Part shown: positions 12,002 through 20,265 of the stretch, in pieces | How the letters are laid out: each line of letters opens with the position of its first letter | Position numbering within the stretch: the first letter of the stretch is position 1 | Source of the DNA: Allochromatium tepidum | GTDB taxonomy: Bacteria > Pseudomonadota > Gammaproteobacteria > Chromatiales > Chromatiaceae | NCBI RefSeq assembly: GCF_018409545.1 | Contig: NZ_AP024563.1 | Location: 1,442,755 to 1,506,754, forward strand | DNA length: 64,000 nucleotides | Direction: 5' to 3' | Translations under genes and position numbers: made by a program | The notes under the pieces: model-generated | Told to the model about the DNA's origin: nothing | Seen by the model: the letters and a program-made list of their open reading frames with translations, nothing else | The model's database searches: none

Positions 12002-12115
12002 TCAGTCCTGCAACAGCATCGGGTTCACCCCGCTGCGCCCGTAGCCTTCCTCGCTCATCAGCCAGTCCCGACACGATCCGGCGTAGACGTTCGGCGGGGG
12101 TTCCGGCAGTTTCTT
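12002..12115 (-). pseudogene. C-terminal fragment of an unidentified gene
   Basis: About 35 codons in frame end in GRSGVNPMLLQD and a TGA 18 bases before the DHH gene start. An in-frame TAA lies three codons upstream of the readable stretch, which begins LPEPPPNVYAG. The spacing suggests the last gene of an operon with the DHH gene whose 5' part was lost. Not recognised. The stretch from about 12116 to 12290 is less GC-rich than its surroundings and contains a small palindrome (ATTGCTC-GTTCAT-GAGCAAT, 12121-12140) but no gene. Confidence 0.5.
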
Positions 12116-12290
12116 TTAAAATTGCTCGTTCATGAGCAATCATTATGGTTTTTATGAGCGGTTGACCGGTGATGCCATCTTGGTGATCTGCAATGCTCGT
12201 GTATTCTCTTTCCTGATTAGTTACGAATCTCAGCCGAGTCGTCTCTTCCGGCCTACACTCCAAGTAGATGCCACCCACCGGAGACCACAG

Positions 12291-12582
12291 ATGCCTCAGA
12301 ACACAATTCAGTTTCAGAAAGGCTTGAGTTTGCCGGAAACTGTTGCAGGTCATGAAAGAGCGCGACGATCAAACACCGCTCAGCGGCGTCATCGAGGTCG
12401 ACGATGCCTACTGGGGCGGCGAGCACCACGGGGGCAAGCGCGGGCGCGGCTCACCGAACAAGGTTCCATTCATCGCCGCGCTCTCGTGCGACGAGGACAA
12501 CCACCCGCCCGTACCGCCTCTGGCTTTGGTGTGGCGCAACAGGCGACGCACGCTACAGCCACCACATCATCATTGCCACTGA
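12291..12582 (+). mobile_element. IS1595-family (ISXO2-like) transposase remnant
   Basis: From ATG 12291 the frame reads MPQNTIQFQKGLSLPE, typical of the N-terminus of this family. After a loss of perhaps 100 codons another frame gives VIEVDDAYWGGEHHGGKRG (about 12390-12440), which contains the first catalytic Asp of the ISXO2-like domain. The sequence then degenerates and stops at 12582. It lacks the other catalytic residues and clear inverted ends, so it is dead. Confidence 0.7.
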
Positions 12583-12661
12583 CCGAAAAGACCGCCGATA
12601 TCTCAGGCGTGTCGGCGAGTCGCTCCGCGACCTCGTTCACCTTGGTGCGGTCGACATTGAT
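12575..12661 (-). pseudogene. Fragment of an Lrp/AsnC-type ligand-binding domain
   Basis: 29 codons on the minus strand read INVDRTKVNEVAERLADTPE and continue ISAVFSVSG. This closely resembles the start of the alpha-beta barrel domain of stand-alone AsnC/Lrp proteins. Neither side continues the domain, so it is a relic within the scrap region. The match is from memory of the family. Confidence 0.55.
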
Positions 12662-12682
12662 CGGCCAGTTGCCTGGGGTGAC

Positions 12683-12769
12683 TCAGGGGCCTTGATCCAG
12701 CCACTGAAGCGCCCGCGCCCGCTCGGCGATCAGCCGGACCGGATAGGCGCCCCAGTCATCGCTTATCAT
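12683..12769 (-). pseudogene. Short reading frame of 28 codons, possible gene end
   Basis: ATG at 12769 to TGA at 12683 gives MISDDWGAYPVRLIAERARA and eight more residues. It overlaps the 3' end of the DUF1810 gene in another frame. It looks protein-like but was not recognised. It could be a tail of a lost gene or a chance frame. Confidence 0.25.
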
Positions 12770-13211
12770 GACCGGATTCAGCCGAAAGGCATTCCAGCGT
12801 CAGCCGATCAGGCCGCCCTCCACAATACCGCTCCAGCAGCTGATGGAACACCGACCCCGGTGGTGAGATCTGGGCAAAGAGCGTGGCACTGGAGCCCAGT
12901 TTCAGGTCGTCCGGCGATCCCAGAATCTCCCGTGCCGATCGCCCCTTGATCGCCAACAGCACTTCGGCACACTCACGCAACCGTACCCCAAGGAGCGGAT
13001 GGTCCAGATAGGCCCGCGCCTCGTCCAGGTCGCGTAGGGCATAGCGGCACGCCGGCGCGCTCGATCCGAGTCCGGCGATCTGCGGGAAGACGAACCACAT
13101 CCAGTGCGAGCGTTTGCGGCCGGCGCGCAGTTCAGCCAGCGCCTGGGCATAGATGTCGCGCTGGGCCTCAATGAAGCGGTTCAGGTCATAGGGATCGGTG
13201 GACGTGGTCAT
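12756..13211 (-). CDS. DUF1810 family protein
   Basis: A 151-aa cytoplasmic protein with the family landmarks DLNRFIEAQRDIYAQALAEL, KRSHWMWFVFPQI and GLGSSAPA near the N-terminus and a conserved FHQLLERYCGGRPDRLTL at the end. The family is common in bacteria but has no agreed function. It borders the scrap region on its 3' side and is followed upstream by the glyoxalase gene. Seemingly intact. Confidence 0.88.
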   Translation of the reverse strand: MTTSTDPYDLNRFIEAQRDIYAQALAELRAGRKRSHWMWFVFPQIAGLGSSAPACRYALRDLDEARAYLDHPLLGVRLRECAEVLLAIKGRSAREILGSPDDLKLGSSATLFAQISPPGSVFHQLLERYCGGRPDRLTLECLSAESGHDKR

Positions 13212-13228
13212 CGCTCGGCACTCCCCCG

Positions 13229-13630
13229 CTATCCCTCGCCCGCCACCTGTCCGGCACCGATGAGTTCGATCGGGTAGCCGTCGGGATCCTCGACGAAGGC
13301 GATGATCGTCGTTCCCGCGTTCATGGGGCCGGCTTCGCGCAGGATCTTGCCGCCCTGAGTCTTGATGCGTTCCACGGCGGCGTAGACGTCCTCGACCTCG
13401 ATGGCGATGTGGCCATAGGCCGTGCCGCGCTCGTAATGCTCCACGCCCCAGTTGTAGGTCAGCTCGATGACGCTCTGCTCGGACTCCTCGCCATAGCCGA
13501 GAAAGGCGAGCGTGAACTCACCGTCCGGGTAGTCCTTCCGGCGTAGCAGGCGCATCCCGAGCACCTGGGTGTAGAAGTCGATGGAACGCTGTAAGTTGCC
13601 GGTGCGCAACATGGTGTGGAGGATTCTCAT
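13229..13630 (-). CDS. gloA: Lactoylglutathione lyase (glyoxalase I)
   Basis: A 133-aa metalloenzyme that isomerises the methylglyoxal-glutathione adduct. It begins [20 protein letters not shown], where His5 is a metal ligand. It carries FTLAFLGYG, the glutamate in IELTYNWG, His in [11 protein letters not shown] and the final Glu in [10 protein letters not shown]. Length and motifs match the proteobacterial Ni/Co type. The start at 13630 has GGAG nearby. Confidence 0.97.
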   Translation of the reverse strand: MRILHTMLRTGNLQRSIDFYTQVLGMRLLRRKDYPDGEFTLAFLGYGEESEQSVIELTYNWGVEHYERGTAYGHIAIEVEDVYAAVERIKTQGGKILREAGPMNAGTTIIAFVEDPDGYPIELIGAGQVAGEG

Positions 13631-13674
13631 AAGGGACTCCTGAGTTGAGTGTGAGAATGGGGCGGGTATCGCAA

Positions 13675-14166
13675 TCAGCCGGTCTTCACCCGCTCCAGGC
13701 GCAACGTCCCGCGTGTCTCGGGCCGTCCGCGCAGATGGCGCTGCGGCAGCGAGTCGAGAAAGGCGCGCGCCGGGCGGCGGTGATAGTGCCGGATCACCTG
13801 CTCCCGGCCATCGACGAGGGCCACCAGCACATAGCGCGCCGACAGGGGTTCGGTCTCGGGTGAGGCCGCGCGCGAGCCGGCGATGTGCGTGCAGCCGACC
13901 CGCTCGGCCCAGGCTCGCCAGCGCGGACCATGCCCGGCACGGGGACCGGCGAGCGCATGGGCGATCTCATGGCGAATGGTGTTGAGAATGAGCGCCGGAT
14001 CCGGCTCACGCGCGGTCAGCAGCGCCGAGAGCTCGATCCGGCGTCGATCGTAACGGCACAACCCATGCGCCCGGCGGCGACGGTTCCAGCCGAATGACCA
14101 GTCGGCGAGCTGGGGAAAGCGACACAGTTCGCGCTGAGCTAGGACTTCGGCGGCGTGTAGCTCCAT
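13675..14166 (-). CDS. SprT-like zinc metalloprotease-fold protein
   Basis: A 163-aa protein with the zinc-binding HEIAHAL motif (about residues 67-73) preceded by LILNTIRHE and followed by [11 protein letters not shown], as in SprT/Spartan-like domains. Spartan proteins degrade DNA-protein crosslinks in eukaryotes; most bacterial members are untested. No C-terminal zinc ribbon with paired CxxC was seen. The start at 14166 is near the end of a small upstream ORF. Confidence 0.85.
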   Translation of the reverse strand: MELHAAEVLAQRELCRFPQLADWSFGWNRRRRAHGLCRYDRRRIELSALLTAREPDPALILNTIRHEIAHALAGPRAGHGPRWRAWAERVGCTHIAGSRAASPETEPLSARYVLVALVDGREQVIRHYHRRPARAFLDSLPQRHLRGRPETRGTLRLERVKTG

Positions 14167-14173
14167 CGGCGCC

Positions 14174-14398
14174 TCAACCGATCACCGGATGCGCCAATCC
14201 CGCCCGCCAGTCTTCGACGAAGGCCTCGATGGATTCGATGAAGTCGGGATCATGCTCGGTACGGTTGATGGTGGCGTGGATCAGGACACCCGTTCCCGCC
14301 GGGGCCGCGTCTTCCTGAGCGGTCAGTGTCCAGGCCAAGGCATTGGGGCAGGTCGGCAGTGTGAAGCGCACCCCTTCCCGGATGCACTCGCGCCGCAC
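14174..14398 (-). CDS. Small hypothetical protein
   Basis: About 74 aa if started from GTG at 14398, which avoids overlap with the cyclase gene ending at 14415; a longer frame reaches 14473. The sequence contains CIREGVRFTLPTCPNALAW with two Cys, then an acidic C-terminal helix-like part. It was not recognised. It lies eight bases upstream of the SprT-like gene, so it may be cotranscribed with it. Confidence 0.5.
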   Translation of the reverse strand: MRRECIREGVRFTLPTCPNALAWTLTAQEDAAPAGTGVLIHATINRTEHDPDFIESIEAFVEDWRAGLAHPVIG

Positions 14399-14414
14399 CC
14401 GGCAGCGGCGTACT

Positions 14415-15446
14415 CTAAAGCGCCTGGACGACACGGTCGCGCCCGTCGAGTTTCGCGCGATACAAGGCGGCATCGACCCGCGTGATCAGTTCTTCGCGCG
14501 ACTCACCCACACGATAGCTCGCCACCCCCAGGCTGGCCGTCTGCGGCTGCTCCAGACCTGGAAAGACATGGGCACGCACCGCCGCACGCAGCTGCTCGGC
14601 GCGTTCGACGGCCGCTTCCAGTGTCATACCGGGGCAGATGACGAGAAACTCCTCGCCGCCCCAGCGGCCCAGCAGATCCGTGGCGCGGATCGTCGCCGAC
14701 AGGAGACCGGACAATTCGACCAGCACACGATCGCCCTGGAGATGACCGTAGGTGTCGTTGATGCGCTTGAAGTGATCGAGATCCAGCAGAATCAGTGAGA
14801 GCGGATAGGCCGCATCCTGAGCCCGTTGGATAGCCGTGTCCAGATACGCATCGATCTTGAGCCGATTGGACAGGCCCGTGAGTGTGTCGGTCGTGGCGAT
14901 GCGGGCGATCTCGGTGAGGGCTTGCTGAAGCTCCTGGGTCTTTTTGTTGACGAGGCGTTCGAGCACCTGATTACGGGCTTCGAGTTCCTTGAGCGGGTAG
15001 GACTCATCTTCGCCATGCGCCTGAGTCGGCAGTGAAAGGTGCATGTGCTCGATCAGCCAGTCGTTGTCCCGTTGGACGAAGACCAGGCTCAAGCGCAGAT
15101 GCCGGAAACTGACGGCATGGTCGAGCACCGTCGTGTGCAGATCGAGTTCGGCGCTGACCAGACCAAGATCCGGGGAAACGCCCTGAATGTGCGGTGGACG
15201 CCGCAGGCGGTAGGTGGTGGGATTCGGAGCCTGTTCGATGTCGCGCCGATAGAGCTGTGACACCGTGGCGAAGGTCATGGCCGTTTCGTCGCGCCCGGTT
15301 CCGAACCCCGTGATCGTTGGGCTGAGCCGGGCCAGGGTTCCGGATAGATCCCGTTGCGTGAAATACACGTCGAGATAGCGCCGGAACGCCTGTTCGATGG
15401 CTGCGGTTGCCGTGGCGGTGGTGTTCGTGGACATGATGGGCGACAT
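14415..15446 (-). CDS. Diguanylate cyclase with N-terminal NTF2/SnoaL-like domain
   Basis: 343 aa. The first ~130 residues resemble an NTF2-like (SnoaL/SgcJ type) cone fold: AIEQAFRRYLDVYFTQRD, then a beta-rich part ending WLIEHMHLSLP. A short coiled coil (ARNQVLERLVNKKTQELQQA) joins it to a GGDEF domain with GGEEF and the I-site RATD five residues earlier. It is cytoplasmic. An NTF2-like input domain on a cyclase is uncommon and suggests small-molecule sensing. The 182 bases downstream before potC hold no gene. Confidence 0.92.
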   Translation of the reverse strand: MSPIMSTNTTATATAAIEQAFRRYLDVYFTQRDLSGTLARLSPTITGFGTGRDETAMTFATVSQLYRRDIEQAPNPTTYRLRRPPHIQGVSPDLGLVSAELDLHTTVLDHAVSFRHLRLSLVFVQRDNDWLIEHMHLSLPTQAHGEDESYPLKELEARNQVLERLVNKKTQELQQALTEIARIATTDTLTGLSNRLKIDAYLDTAIQRAQDAAYPLSLILLDLDHFKRINDTYGHLQGDRVLVELSGLLSATIRATDLLGRWGGEEFLVICPGMTLEAAVERAEQLRAAVRAHVFPGLEQPQTASLGVASYRVGESREELITRVDAALYRAKLDGRDRVVQAL

Positions 15447-15628
15447 GGCGTGGGCCTCTCAGCTACCTGAAGATCCATCGTAGGTGCTCCTTCGGGATGC
15501 CGGCTTCGGATGTTCGATCGATGAATTTGAAGCCTAGCATACTCAAGCTGTCGCGCGTGGTGTCGCCGGTCGGCTCGGGGTGGATGCGGCTTGGATCGCA
15601 GTCGGGCGCCCGTACCGCAGAGCCTGAC

Positions 15629-16420
15629 TCAGCGCCGCCGCAACGAGAAGCCGGCGATGACAACCGCCAGCGCGACCACGGCGACCACCAGGGTCGCGAG
15701 CGCGTTGATCTGGGGCGAGACACCCATGCGCACGCTCGAATAGATCACCATCGGCAGCGTGGTCGAGCCGGGGCCGGAGACGAAGCTGGCGATGACCAGA
15801 TCGTCGAGCGAGAGCGTGAAGGCCAGGAGCCACCCGGAGAGCAGCGCCGGGGCGATCAGCGGCAGCGTGATGCGCAGATAGACCGTCAGCGGACGCGCGC
15901 CAAGATCCATCGCGGCCTCTTCCAGCGAGCTGTCCATTCGCGCCAGACGCGAGCGCACCACCACGGCGACATAGGCCATGCTGAACGTGATGTGGGCGAT
16001 GGTGATGGTGCTGAAGCCGCGTCCGTCCGGCCAGCCGATGGTCTGTTGCAAGGCGACGAACAGCAGCAGCATGGACAGACCGATGATGACGTCCGGCATC
16101 ACCAGCGGCGCGGTCAGCAGCAGTTCCAGCCCGGTACGGCCGCGAAAGCGTCCGTGACGCACCAGGGCATTGGCCGCGAGCGTGCCCAGTACCAGGGCGA
16201 TGGTGGCATTGAGCGCCGCGATACGCACACTCAGCCAGGCGGCATCCAGCAACTGCCGGTTGTGCAGTAGCTCTCCATACCATTTGAGCGAAAAGCCCGA
16301 CCAGACCGTCACCAGCCGCGATTCGTTGAACGAATAGAGGATCAGCAGCAGGATCGGCACATAGAGGAAGGCATAGCCGAAGGCCAGTACGCTCAGGAGC
16401 GGCCAGGAGCGTCGTTTCAT
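15629..16420 (-). CDS. potC: Polyamine ABC transporter permease, PotC/PotI type
   Basis: A 263-aa inner-membrane permease with about six membrane segments. The transport-ATPase contact loop is EEAAMDLGARPLTVYLRITLP (the EAA motif). It is the second permease of the spermidine/putrescine uptake system encoded by the genes to its right. Its GGAGGA ribosome site (16422-16430) abuts the end of the inserted IscB-family element, so the promoter for potC expression may be affected. Confidence 0.94.
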   Translation of the reverse strand: MKRRSWPLLSVLAFGYAFLYVPILLLILYSFNESRLVTVWSGFSLKWYGELLHNRQLLDAAWLSVRIAALNATIALVLGTLAANALVRHGRFRGRTGLELLLTAPLVMPDVIIGLSMLLLFVALQQTIGWPDGRGFSTITIAHITFSMAYVAVVVRSRLARMDSSLEEAAMDLGARPLTVYLRITLPLIAPALLSGWLLAFTLSLDDLVIASFVSGPGSTTLPMVIYSSVRMGVSPQINALATLVVAVVALAVVIAGFSLRRR

Positions 16421-16429
16421 CAGTTCCTC

Positions 16430-16818
16430 CGCGAGAAACCCCGTCCTTCAGGGCGGGGAGGGAGAGCGGCTACGACCGTGCAGCCGCCGGAAACAGGTGC
16501 AGGCTTTCCACCTGCCGGGCCGTGAGGCTCTGCCCGTAAGGGCCTGGTGACGGTGCGGCGTCTCACGACGCGACACGCTCCCCTCGCCAATGTGTGCCAC
16601 CGGCTCCCGCCTGACGGCGGCGACCCGAACCTTCGACGCTTTACCTTTCGTCAGCATGGTCCGGGCCTTTCAGAGCGGCGGACTGAGGAAGCATCCGCCG
16701 GTGAGTCTTGACGACCTGTTGCACACGGAGCCCCTTTCGACCGTCCCGGTCAGGCGGGCTGAGGCTGGTCAACCCAGCTTGCTTTCACAAGCTCCGCCCT
16801 TCAGGGCGGGGTAGTTGA
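16430..16818 (-). mobile_element. Miniature IscB-family element with orphan omega-RNA, no nuclease gene
   Basis: The left boundary CGCGAGAAACCCCGTCCTTC (from 16430) is the same as at 36954, the 3' end of the IscB element. The right boundary has a hairpin with TTCA loop (16792-16811), as at 38613-38632. Between them the segment 16530-16812 is clearly related to the omega-RNA region upstream of iscB, for example GACTGAGGAAGCATC in both. The iscB gene itself is absent; only about 70 unrelated-looking bases separate the RNA region from the end. It lies between potB and potC. The right-hand end point is uncertain within about six bases. Confidence 0.8.
16530..16812 (-). ncRNA. Orphan omega-RNA-like sequence
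   Basis: Aligned by eye with 38375-38635, this segment shares blocks CTGACGG/GTGACGG, GCTCCCCTCG, GAACCTTCG-CG-TTTACCTT, GACTGAGGAAGCATC and GACCTGTTGCA-ACGGAG in the same order, with several changes that keep stems. In IscB systems the guide is the 5' end of the RNA and derives from the DNA just outside the element, here the 3' end of potB. The RNA would be transcribed leftwards, in the direction of the pot operon. No promoter was identified; transcription could come from the operon. Confidence 0.65.
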
Positions 16819-17730
16819 CGTCCGTCCGCCCTCGTTATCCTGTTGCAGCCGCTGCATGAGCACGAAGGGCACCACCAGCACCGCGAGCAGCACGATCGCC
16901 AGTGCCGAGGCCAGCGGCCAGTCCTTGTTGGCGAAGAACTCGGTCCACATCAGCTTGCCGATCATCAGACTTCCCGGACTGCCGAGCAGATCCGGGATCA
17001 CGAACTCGCCGACCACCGGAATGAACACCAGCATGCTGCCGGCGACGATGCCCGGCATCGACAGCGGCAGGGTCACGCGCGTGAAGGCGCGAAACGGCCG
17101 ACAGCCGAGATCCGCCGCCGCCTCCAGCAGGGTCGGGTCGAGCCGGGTCAGGTTGGCATAGAGCGGCAGGATCATGAACGGCAGGTAGGAATAGATCACG
17201 CCGATATAGACCGCCGTCTGGGTGTGCAGGATCTTCAGCGGCTGGTCGATGACCCCGAGCTGGAGCAGAAAATTGTTGAGCAGCCCATTGGCGTTCAGCA
17301 GCCCGATCCAGGCATAGACCCGGATCAGGAACGAGGTCCAGAACGGCAGGATGATGAGCATCAGGAGCGGAATGCGCCGCGACTCGGGCGCGGTGGCGAT
17401 GGCATAGGCCATCGGATAGCCGAGCAGCAGACAGCCGAGCGTGCCGATCAGAGCCACCCAGAGCGAGTTGAGCAGGGCCGCCAGATACATCTCGTCCTGC
17501 CCGATCAACTGGAAGTTGCCCAGGTTGAGGCGGATCTGGAGCACGCCCTGTTCGACCCACTCCCAGAGCGCGGTGTAGGGCGGCTGGGCGAGCTGCGGCT
17601 CGGCCAGGCTGATGCGCAGCACAATGACGAAGGGCAAGAGGAAGAATAGCCCCAGCCACAGATAGGGCAGGCCGATGTTGACCAGTCGCCCCAGACGGCG
17701 CTCGTTGCTCAGGCGTGGCGATTGTTTCAT
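16801..17730 (-). CDS. potB: Polyamine ABC transporter permease, PotB/PotH type
   Basis: A 309-aa permease with about six membrane segments and the EAA loop EAAADLGCRPFRAFTRVTLPL. It partners PotC in the polyamine uptake channel. The last few codons, encoding about STTPP and the stop TGA (16801-16803), are supplied by the end of the inserted element, so the native C-terminus has been replaced. The core of the protein is intact. The gene follows potA by 10 bases. Confidence 0.94.
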   Translation of the reverse strand: MKQSPRLSNERRLGRLVNIGLPYLWLGLFFLLPFVIVLRISLAEPQLAQPPYTALWEWVEQGVLQIRLNLGNFQLIGQDEMYLAALLNSLWVALIGTLGCLLLGYPMAYAIATAPESRRIPLLMLIILPFWTSFLIRVYAWIGLLNANGLLNNFLLQLGVIDQPLKILHTQTAVYIGVIYSYLPFMILPLYANLTRLDPTLLEAAADLGCRPFRAFTRVTLPLSMPGIVAGSMLVFIPVVGEFVIPDLLGSPGSLMIGKLMWTEFFANKDWPLASALAIVLLAVLVVPFVLMQRLQQDNEGGRTSTTPP

Positions 17731-17740
17731 GCGCGCCGGC

Positions 17741-18877
17741 TCAGTCGGTCAGGACCACGCCGCTGGTCGGCGACCACTCGACCCAGACCTCCTGCTCCCA
17801 GGTCAGGGCCTGCTCGGTGCGCGGCTGGATGTTGGTCAGGGTCATCTCGACCAGGGTGTCGCCGCCGGTACGGATGCGGTAGATCGATACGTCGCCGAGA
17901 TAGGCGATGTCCTCGACCACGCCCTGGAGCCGGTTGACGCCCTCATCGCTCGGGGTCCGGCACAGACGCAGTTTCTCGGGCCGGATCGCCACGACCGCCG
18001 GGGTGCCGATCGGATGCGGCTGGAGATTGCGCATCCGCATCAGACCGCCGAACTGGGCCTCGATCAGGACGTCGTCGCCCTGGATCTCGACGATCTTGCC
18101 CTCGAACAGATTGACCGAGCCGATGAACTCGGCCACGAAGCGGCTGTTGGGGAACTCGTAGATCGCCGTCGGGGTGTCGACCTGCATAATCCGACCCGAG
18201 TCCATGACTGCGATGCGGCTCGACATGGTCATGGCCTCTTCCTGATCATGGGTGACGGTGACGAAGGTGATGCCGAGCCGCTCCTGGAGGTTGACCAGCT
18301 CGAACTGGGTGTTCTCGCGCAGACGTTTGTCGAGCGCGCCGAGCGGCTCGTCGAGCAGCAGCAGCTTGGGGTGCTTGGCGAGACTGCGGGCAAGCGCTAC
18401 GCGCTGACGCTGACCGCCCGAGAGCTGATCGGGCCGACGTTTGCGCAGTTCGGTGATTCGGAGCAGATCGAGCATTTCACCGACGCGCTCGGCGCGCTCG
18501 CGGCGCGGCAGCCGGTCCTGTTTCAGCCCGAACTCGATGTTCTGCTCCACCGTCATGTGCGGAAAGAGCGCATAGGACTGGAACATCATGTTCACCGGCC
18601 GCGAGTAGGGCGGTACGTCGGTGACATCCACACCGTCGATATGGATGCGCCCGCTGGTCGGATACTCCAGACCGGCCAGCAGCCGCAGCAGGGTCGACTT
18701 GCCGCAGCCCGAACTGCCCAGGAGCGAGAAGAACTCGCCCTGGAAGATGTTCAGGCTGACGTCGTCGACGGCATAGACGTCACCGAACTTCTTGGTGACG
18801 CGCTCGATGCGCACATAGGGCGCGGCCTTGGGATCCTGCCAGGGTTCCAGCGGACGGCGATCGGAAGGACTGGGCAC
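17741..18877 (-). CDS. potA: Polyamine ABC transporter ATP-binding protein, PotA/PotG type
   Basis: A 378-aa ATPase energising polyamine import. Walker A GSSGCGKST (about 54-62), signature LSGGQRQRVALAR, Walker B LLLLDEPLGALD and the switch His in VTHDQEEA are all present. The C-terminal ~120 residues form a TOBE/MOP-like regulatory domain, as in the PotA/MalK class. It lies between the binding-protein and permease genes with short gaps, in one operon. Confidence 0.96.
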   Translation of the reverse strand: MPSPSDRRPLEPWQDPKAAPYVRIERVTKKFGDVYAVDDVSLNIFQGEFFSLLGSSGCGKSTLLRLLAGLEYPTSGRIHIDGVDVTDVPPYSRPVNMMFQSYALFPHMTVEQNIEFGLKQDRLPRRERAERVGEMLDLLRITELRKRRPDQLSGGQRQRVALARSLAKHPKLLLLDEPLGALDKRLRENTQFELVNLQERLGITFVTVTHDQEEAMTMSSRIAVMDSGRIMQVDTPTAIYEFPNSRFVAEFIGSVNLFEGKIVEIQGDDVLIEAQFGGLMRMRNLQPHPIGTPAVVAIRPEKLRLCRTPSDEGVNRLQGVVEDIAYLGDVSIYRIRTGGDTLVEMTLTNIQPRTEQALTWEQEVWVEWSPTSGVVLTD

Positions 18878-18893
18878 GCAAAGACTCGCCGGC

Positions 18894-19997
18894 TCACTGG
18901 TTGGACTTCAGGCGCGTCCACAACCGATTGAGGTTGCGGATCTCGCGCTCGGTACGCTCGTTGGGCGTGAACAGGCGTGCCCGGACTTCAGCGGGAGGAT
19001 AGATGCCGGGATCGTCGCGCAGCTCGGCCGTGACCAGGGGCGTGGCCGCCTGATTGGGGTTGGCGTAGTACACATGATCCGAGACGGCGGCGATCACGGC
19101 CGGGTCGAGCAGGTGGGCGATCAGGGCATGGGCGGCCTCGGGATTGGGCGCGTCCTTGGGGATGGCCATGACATCGGTCCAGAGCACCGCGCCTTCGCGC
19201 GGGATGCGATAGGCGACCGTCACGCCCTTGTCGGCCTCCTTGGCCCGCTCGCGTGCCTGGAGCACGTCGCCCGAATAGCCGTGGGCCACGCAGGTGGCGC
19301 CATTGGCCAGATCGCTGATGTATTGCGACGAGTGGAAATAGCGGATGTGCGGACGCGCGGCCTTGATCAGTTCGGCGGCGGCCTCCAGATCCTCGGCGGC
19401 CTGACTGTTGGGATCCCGGCCCAGATAGGCCAGCGCGGCCGAGAAGACCTCGGTGGGATCGTCGAGCAGGCTGATGCCGCAGCCGGCGAGCTTCGACGCC
19501 TTCTCGGGATCGAAGATCAGCGCCCAGGTGTCGAGCGGTGCGTCCTCGCCGAGTGCGGCGCGGACCTTGTCGGGATTGAGGCCAATTCCGGTCGTCCCCC
19601 ACAGATAGGGCACCAGATGGGCGTTGTCCGGATCGATCCTGGCCAGACCGGCCATGATGTCGGGATCGATCCGGTCGAGACCTGGGAGCTTGGACTTGTC
19701 GAGCGGCTGGTAGATTCCGGCCTTGACGTGACGCGCGGCGAAGGGGTGCGCGGTCGGGAACACCAGATCATAGCCGCTCGCGCCGGCCAGCAGCTTGGCC
19801 TCCAGCACCTCGTTGGAGTCGTAGAGGTCGAGCACGGGGCGGATGCCGGTGCGCTCCTGGAAGCCGGAGAGCGTGTCCTCGGCGAAGTAGTCGTTCCAGT
19901 TGTAGACGTGGACCCGCTCCTCGGCCTGGGCGACGGCGCCGACGGCCAGCAGGAACAGGGACAGCAGCAGACGCGGGGTCTTGGTTTGACCAGGCAA
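18894..19997 (-). CDS. potD: Periplasmic polyamine-binding protein, PotD/PotF type
   Basis: A 367-aa solute-binding protein. Start chosen as TTG at 19997, preceded at proper distance by AGAGGAG; it yields a signal peptide (LLLSLFLLAVGAVAQA) followed by the family start ERVHVYNWNDYFAEDTLSGF. A frame opening at 20177 has no signal-like start. The substrate, putrescine or spermidine, cannot be told. It is the first gene of the pot operon and divergent from hisHF; the 268-base gap must hold both promoters, none of them obvious. Confidence 0.95.
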   Translation of the reverse strand: MPGQTKTPRLLLSLFLLAVGAVAQAEERVHVYNWNDYFAEDTLSGFQERTGIRPVLDLYDSNEVLEAKLLAGASGYDLVFPTAHPFAARHVKAGIYQPLDKSKLPGLDRIDPDIMAGLARIDPDNAHLVPYLWGTTGIGLNPDKVRAALGEDAPLDTWALIFDPEKASKLAGCGISLLDDPTEVFSAALAYLGRDPNSQAAEDLEAAAELIKAARPHIRYFHSSQYISDLANGATCVAHGYSGDVLQARERAKEADKGVTVAYRIPREGAVLWTDVMAIPKDAPNPEAAHALIAHLLDPAVIAAVSDHVYYANPNQAATPLVTAELRDDPGIYPPAEVRARLFTPNERTEREIRNLNRLWTRLKSNQ

Positions 19998-20265
19998 TGG
20001 AGTACTCCTCTGGGCGATCAGCGTTCGATCACGGTGGCGGCCATGGCGGGGCGCCCGAACAGGCGGCCATGCTAACGCATGGCACGAGCGAGCGGTATGG
20101 CGAATTCGTGACGGCGTGACTGACAGCCTCACCGGCGACAGCAACTTTCGGCCTATGGCGATCCGCCCATAAATCACCTCCAGGGGGTTAGAATAGAACT
20201 ATCGGTCCGATCCCGGCGATCGACACTCGAACCCTGTAACCGTCTCCTCGGATTCCACTGAAACT

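Noticed and set aside
11109-12353. Reading the 414-codon minus-strand frame as one intact gene
   Set aside because: Its first half runs in the wrong frame across the DHH domain and the fragment before it; only the last ~160 codons (DHHA1 end and CBS) look like protein.
16448-16657. A 69-codon minus-strand frame inside the small IscB-family element
   Set aside because: It overlaps the RNA-homologous part and does not resemble IscB or any transposase.
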